From: Pseudomonadota bacterium
GTDB lineage: Bacteria > Pseudomonadota > Gammaproteobacteria > Xanthomonadales > Rhodanobacteraceae
Direction: 5' to 3'
Assembly (NCBI GenBank): GCA_021787175.1
Contig: JAJYMF010000343.1
Coordinates: forward strand, 1 to 6,196
Length of the DNA stretch: 6,196 bases
In this document: in pieces, positions 5,475 to 6,196 of the stretch
Layout of the letters: the number at the start of each line of letters is the position of its first letter
How positions within the stretch are numbered: the stretch's first letter is position 1
Made by a program: the position numbers and the translations under genes
The notes under the pieces: generated by a model
What the model saw: the letters and a program-made list of their open reading frames with translations, nothing else
What the model was told of the DNA's origin: nothing
Databases searched by the model: none

Positions 5475-5834
5475 TCACGTCTGGCGGCTGAGCCCCGCCC
5501 GCTGCAGCGCATCCAGGTAGGCCTGCCAGTTGCGCGCCTGATCGCGGCCCAGCACGTAGAGCGTGTCCCAGGCGAAGATGCCGGTGTCGTGGCCGTCGTC
5601 GAAGCGCAGCAGCACGGCGTACTGGCCGACCGGTTCGATGGCGGCGATGTTCACCTCGCCCTTGCCGCCCACCAGCACGCGCTGGCCGGGACCATGGCCC
5701 TGCACCTCGGCGCTGGGCGAATGCGTGCGCAGGTATTCGGCCGGCAGTTCGAAGCGTTCGCCGCTGTCGAAGGCGACCTCCAGCGTGCGCGTGGCACGGT
5801 GCAGGACGATCTCGGTCGGACGCGGCGCGGTCAT
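5475..5834 (-). CDS. DUF971 (gamma-butyrobetaine hydroxylase-like N-terminal) domain protein
   Basis: A 119-residue single-domain protein. The family is the small beta-rich domain found at the N-terminus of gamma-butyrobetaine hydroxylases and as stand-alone bacterial proteins (DUF971); the role of the stand-alone form is not established. Diagnostic stretches: P-T-E-I-V-L-H at 6-12, FELPAEYLRTHSPSAEVQGHG (28-48), and RFDDGHDTGIFAWDTLYVLG (77-96). The catalytic dioxygenase domain is absent, so hydroxylase activity is not expected. The start ATG at 5834 lies 19 nt behind the stop of the upstream gene with no clear Shine-Dalgarno, suggesting translation coupled to that gene in an operon. A strong terminator follows its stop. 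Confidence 0.92.
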   Translation of the reverse strand: MTAPRPTEIVLHRATRTLEVAFDSGERFELPAEYLRTHSPSAEVQGHGPGQRVLVGGKGEVNIAAIEPVGQYAVLLRFDDGHDTGIFAWDTLYVLGRDQARNWQAYLDALQRAGLSRQT

Positions 5835-5853
5835 GGCTGAAGCGCGCCCGCGC

Positions 5854-6196
5854 TCAATGCGCGCGGCCGACGCCGGGACCGCCCTGCGCCATCGCCGGCG
5901 CCTCGCCGGCCACGCCGCACAGGGCCTGCGCGTAGGGTTCGTCGAAGCTGACCGTGGACACCTCGTCCCAGGCGAAGAACGAGGGCTCGGTCAGCCACTC
6001 GGCGTCGGGGGTGATTTCCTGCAGATTGAAACCGTCGTCCTCGAGTTCGAGCAGACGGCCGATGTAGCAGACCTCGGACTCGTCCTCGCTGTCGACGTGC
6101 ACGCCGATCACCGGCGCCGCCTGCGCCGCGGCGCGCACCACCTGGTTGATGTCGTCCAGCGGAAAGCCGCCCGGCAGCACCGGCTTGATCCCGCGC
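5854..6196 (-). CDS. Partial hypothetical protein, possibly with an Sm-like beta-barrel domain (start beyond window)
   Basis: The C-terminal 113 or so codons of a gene entering from the right edge. The frame stays open through 6196, with residues R-G-I-K-P immediately before the GTG at 6180. That GTG has no ribosome binding site, so the true start lies outside. The body is acidic and beta-rich: an aliphatic strand VIGVHVDS, then VCYIGRLLELEDDGFNLQEITPDAEW, then FFAWDEVSTVSFDEPYAQAL. The order strand / Y-I-G-R / turn / L-x-E-I-x-P / W / D-E-V-S-T-V-S-F / Y-x-x-A-L resembles small Sm-like regulatory domains (inference from pattern only). The tail from about GEAPAM is low-complexity. It is probably co-transcribed with the DUF971 gene. 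I do not recognise a named family. Confidence 0.75.
   Translation of the reverse strand, partial: RGIKPVLPGGFPLDDINQVVRAAAQAAPVIGVHVDSEDESEVCYIGRLLELEDDGFNLQEITPDAEWLTEPSFFAWDEVSTVSFDEPYAQALCGVAGEAPAMAQGGPGVGRAH

Noticed and set aside
4112..5491. 459-codon plus-strand frame inside speA
   Set aside because: Its translation is an Arg/Ala/Gly-rich low-complexity string, the usual shifted-frame shadow of a GC-rich gene.

Overview
The window is GC-rich chromosomal DNA (roughly 70% G+C by eye) with tight GC-ending codon use. It most resembles a gammaproteobacterium of the Xanthomonadales (Lysobacteraceae/Xanthomonadaceae; a Lysobacter-, Luteimonas- or Xanthomonas-like species). The pointers are the divergent spermidine synthase / biosynthetic arginine decarboxylase pair, the small N-R-S-G..W..L..GP membrane protein, the DUF971 protein, and promoters carrying a GCTACAATC-type -10 motif. 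The genus is an inference and cannot be settled from the sequence alone.

Layout, left to right. Positions 1-230 hold no convincing gene but contain a perfect 12-bp stem-loop at the left edge and a second hairpin. An orphan ParA-type ATPase (231-863, minus) follows. Upstream of it lies an exported protein of unknown function (999-2021, minus) with a strong hairpin just past its stop. The 257-bp space 2022-2278 is unexpectedly structured: it holds a possible 19-residue hydrophobic micropeptide on the minus strand, and two consecutive RNA hairpins on the plus strand in the leader of a 65-residue membrane protein (2279-2476, plus). Then comes the polyamine block: speE (2515-3366, minus) and speA (3495-5381, plus), divergent around a 128-bp shared promoter region. 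The two -10 elements there are exact mirror copies of one 9-mer. speA converges on a DUF971 gene (5475-5834, minus) across a long inverted repeat that works as a textbook terminator for the minus strand. The DUF971 gene sits 19 bp behind an incomplete gene of unknown function that runs off the right edge (5854-6196, minus).

How the genes work together: SpeA makes agmatine from arginine. After agmatine is converted to putrescine by enzymes not seen here, SpeE adds the aminopropyl group to make spermidine. The two genes are therefore two steps of one pathway and probably co-regulated from the shared intergenic region. The other genes have no evident functional link to polyamines.

No tRNA, rRNA, CRISPR array, insertion sequence or integrase is visible. 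Most of the window is ordinary core genome. The non-coding signals (leader hairpins at 2207-2273, mirror-image promoters at 3393-3461, edge stem-loop at 2-39) and the micropeptide candidate are the parts worth a second look. I do not see clear evidence of a novel multi-gene system.
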